Below are positions 13,051 to 13,641 of a stretch of DNA of 13,641 nt, piece after piece (position 1 is the stretch's first letter; each line of letters begins with the position of its first letter). Source of the stretch: JAEUSG01 sp964590225 (GTDB taxonomy: Bacteria; Fibrobacterota; OXYB2-FULL-49-7; JAEUSG01); the NCBI GenBank assembly GCA_964590225.1, contig CAZPWS010000070.1:1-13641 (forward strand). Reading direction: 5' to 3'. The position numbers were made by a program, and so were the translations under genes. Below the pieces are notes generated by a model. It searched no databases. It was not told where the DNA came from and saw only the letters and a program-made list of their open reading frames with translations.

Positions 13051-13521
13051 TTAAGCCTTATGAATCACATATGAGACTATACCCCAAACTTCAAACTCAG
13101 AACCATCTGTTACTTCCAATGGTTTGAAAGCTGGATTCTCTGGTTGCAGGAAGAGTCTTTTTCCACTTTTTTTAAGTCTTTTGACTGTAAATTCGCCATT
13201 TATGAGGCAGACAGCAACACTATTATTTGTTGGCTCAAGAGAACGATCTACAACTAGTAAGTCACCATCTTGAATACCTGCTTTTATCATAGAGGAGCCT
13301 GTTACTCGAACAAAGAAAGTGGCAGCTGGATGTTTTATTATGTGTTTAGCGATATCCAGTTTCATTTCCAGATAGTCTTCCGCAGGAGATGGAAAGCCAG
13401 CCGACACTTTGCCGCTTACAAGGGGTAGTGCAATATTGGTTGTAAAATCAGCGGAAAAGAATTCCAAGCAACCTTTTTTATTTATGGTTTTAAGTTTTGG
13501 CATGCAGAAAATATAATCCAT
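13051..13521 (-). CDS. umuD: UmuD, self-cleaving DNA polymerase V subunit (S24 LexA-like peptidase)
   Basis: From ATG at 13521 it is 156 aa; ATG at 13503 (MPKLKTINKKG) is an alternative and neither has a clear Shine-Dalgarno sequence. The self-cleavage site is the Ala-Gly of VSAGFPSPAEDY. The catalytic Ser lies in TGSSMIKAG and the general-base Lys in FTVKRL, 37 residues later, the same spacing as Ser60 and Lys97 of E. coli UmuD. RecA filaments trigger removal of the N-terminus, giving the form that activates UmuC. No helix-turn-helix domain is present, so it is not LexA. I found no copy of the classic E. coli, GAAC-N4-GTTC or TGCNC-N4-GTGCA LexA boxes in the 120 bases upstream. Confidence 0.93.
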   Translation of the reverse strand: MDYIFCMPKLKTINKKGCLEFFSADFTTNIALPLVSGKVSAGFPSPAEDYLEMKLDIAKHIIKHPAATFFVRVTGSSMIKAGIQDGDLLVVDRSLEPTNNSVAVCLINGEFTVKRLKKSGKRLFLQPENPAFKPLEVTDGSEFEVWGIVSYVIHKA

Positions 13522-13566
13522 CTTCAAGCTATCTCACAGAACTCGATTTTTATCATATTATTTCGT

Positions 13567-13641
13567 AAAGCAGCCAAAAAACAAAGAGTCCCCGTAACCT
13601 CTTGATTACAGGGACTTTATGTTAAGCGGGAAACGAGATTC
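13567..13641. repeat. Right tRNA-Gly/terminator repeat (att-like), cut by the window end
   Basis: Bases 13596-13641 equal 7807-7852 perfectly; 13567-13595 match in part (both begin AAAGCAGCC). The window stops inside the T-arm of the tRNA, so a complete tRNA-Gly on the minus strand probably follows beyond 13641. The hairpin in this copy is nearly perfect, which fits this being the working gene end. Confidence 0.75.
13576..13615 (-). terminator. Rho-independent terminator of a tRNA-Gly gene lying mostly outside the window
   Basis: On the minus strand, GTCCCTGTAA and TTACGGGGAC (13588-13615) pair over ten positions (one G-U) around an eight-base loop, followed by TCTTTGTTTTTT. It lies 22 bases after the tRNA 3' end, so it should end the tRNA transcript. 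Confidence 0.7.

Overview
The window looks like a chromosomal segment of an AT-rich, Gram-negative-type bacterium. The FHA-CpaF/TadB pair, a HD-GYP protein with an N-terminal membrane part, a dUTPase read into the tad genes, and a tRNA-Gly whose 3' end carries no encoded CCA (discriminator U) argue against a gammaproteobacterium. They would fit a less-studied phylum such as the Fibrobacterota/FCB group, but the sequence alone does not settle this. Two parts can be separated: an ordered chromosomal part (about 1-7370) and a patchy accessory part (about 7370-13641).

Part 1. A MscS-type channel (197-1255, +) faces a SAM-dependent methyltransferase (1272-2138, -). Next comes a tight minus-strand operon read from 7242 down to 2286: an unrecognised 263-aa protein, a STAS-domain anti-sigma-factor antagonist, a membrane-linked HD-GYP protein, a trimeric dUTPase (dut), an FHA-CpaF/TadA secretion ATPase and a TadB-type inner-membrane protein. 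Spacing within it runs from an overlap (dut/FHA-CpaF share 26 bp) to 7-31 bp, widening to 89 bp only after the first gene. Two 11-bp direct repeats, 22 bp apart start to start, lie upstream of the first gene where an activator would bind.

Part 2. A 0.4-kb cassette with its own promoter, Shine-Dalgarno sequence and a 95-aa double helix-turn-helix gene occurs twice (7374-7769 and 10886-11279). The coding parts differ at only 3 of 288 bases. A 46-bp perfect repeat (7807-7852 and 13596-13641), made of the 3' part of a tRNA-Gly gene and its terminator, brackets 5.8 kb. The left copy is a broken tRNA and the right copy runs out of the window, so this looks like the two ends of an element or island inserted at a tRNA-Gly gene, although no integrase is visible. 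Inside are a truncated IS21-type transposase end, a possible outer-membrane protein, a PIN-domain toxin-like gene translationally coupled to a 57-aa gene, pieces of broken genes (an unknown 3' fragment and a BRO/DinD-like fragment), and an SOS mutagenesis operon umuD-umuC followed by an SRAP (YedK/HMCES) gene that has lost its middle.

How they work together: the operon of part 1 plausibly joins signal sensing (STAS, HD-GYP, FHA) to a Tad-type secretion/pilus motor. The accessory part carries stress and defence functions (lesion-bypass polymerase, PIN RNase) plus debris from repeated insertion and deletion. The least explained elements are the duplicated double-HTH cassette, the 263-aa operon leader and the PIN-coupled small protein.
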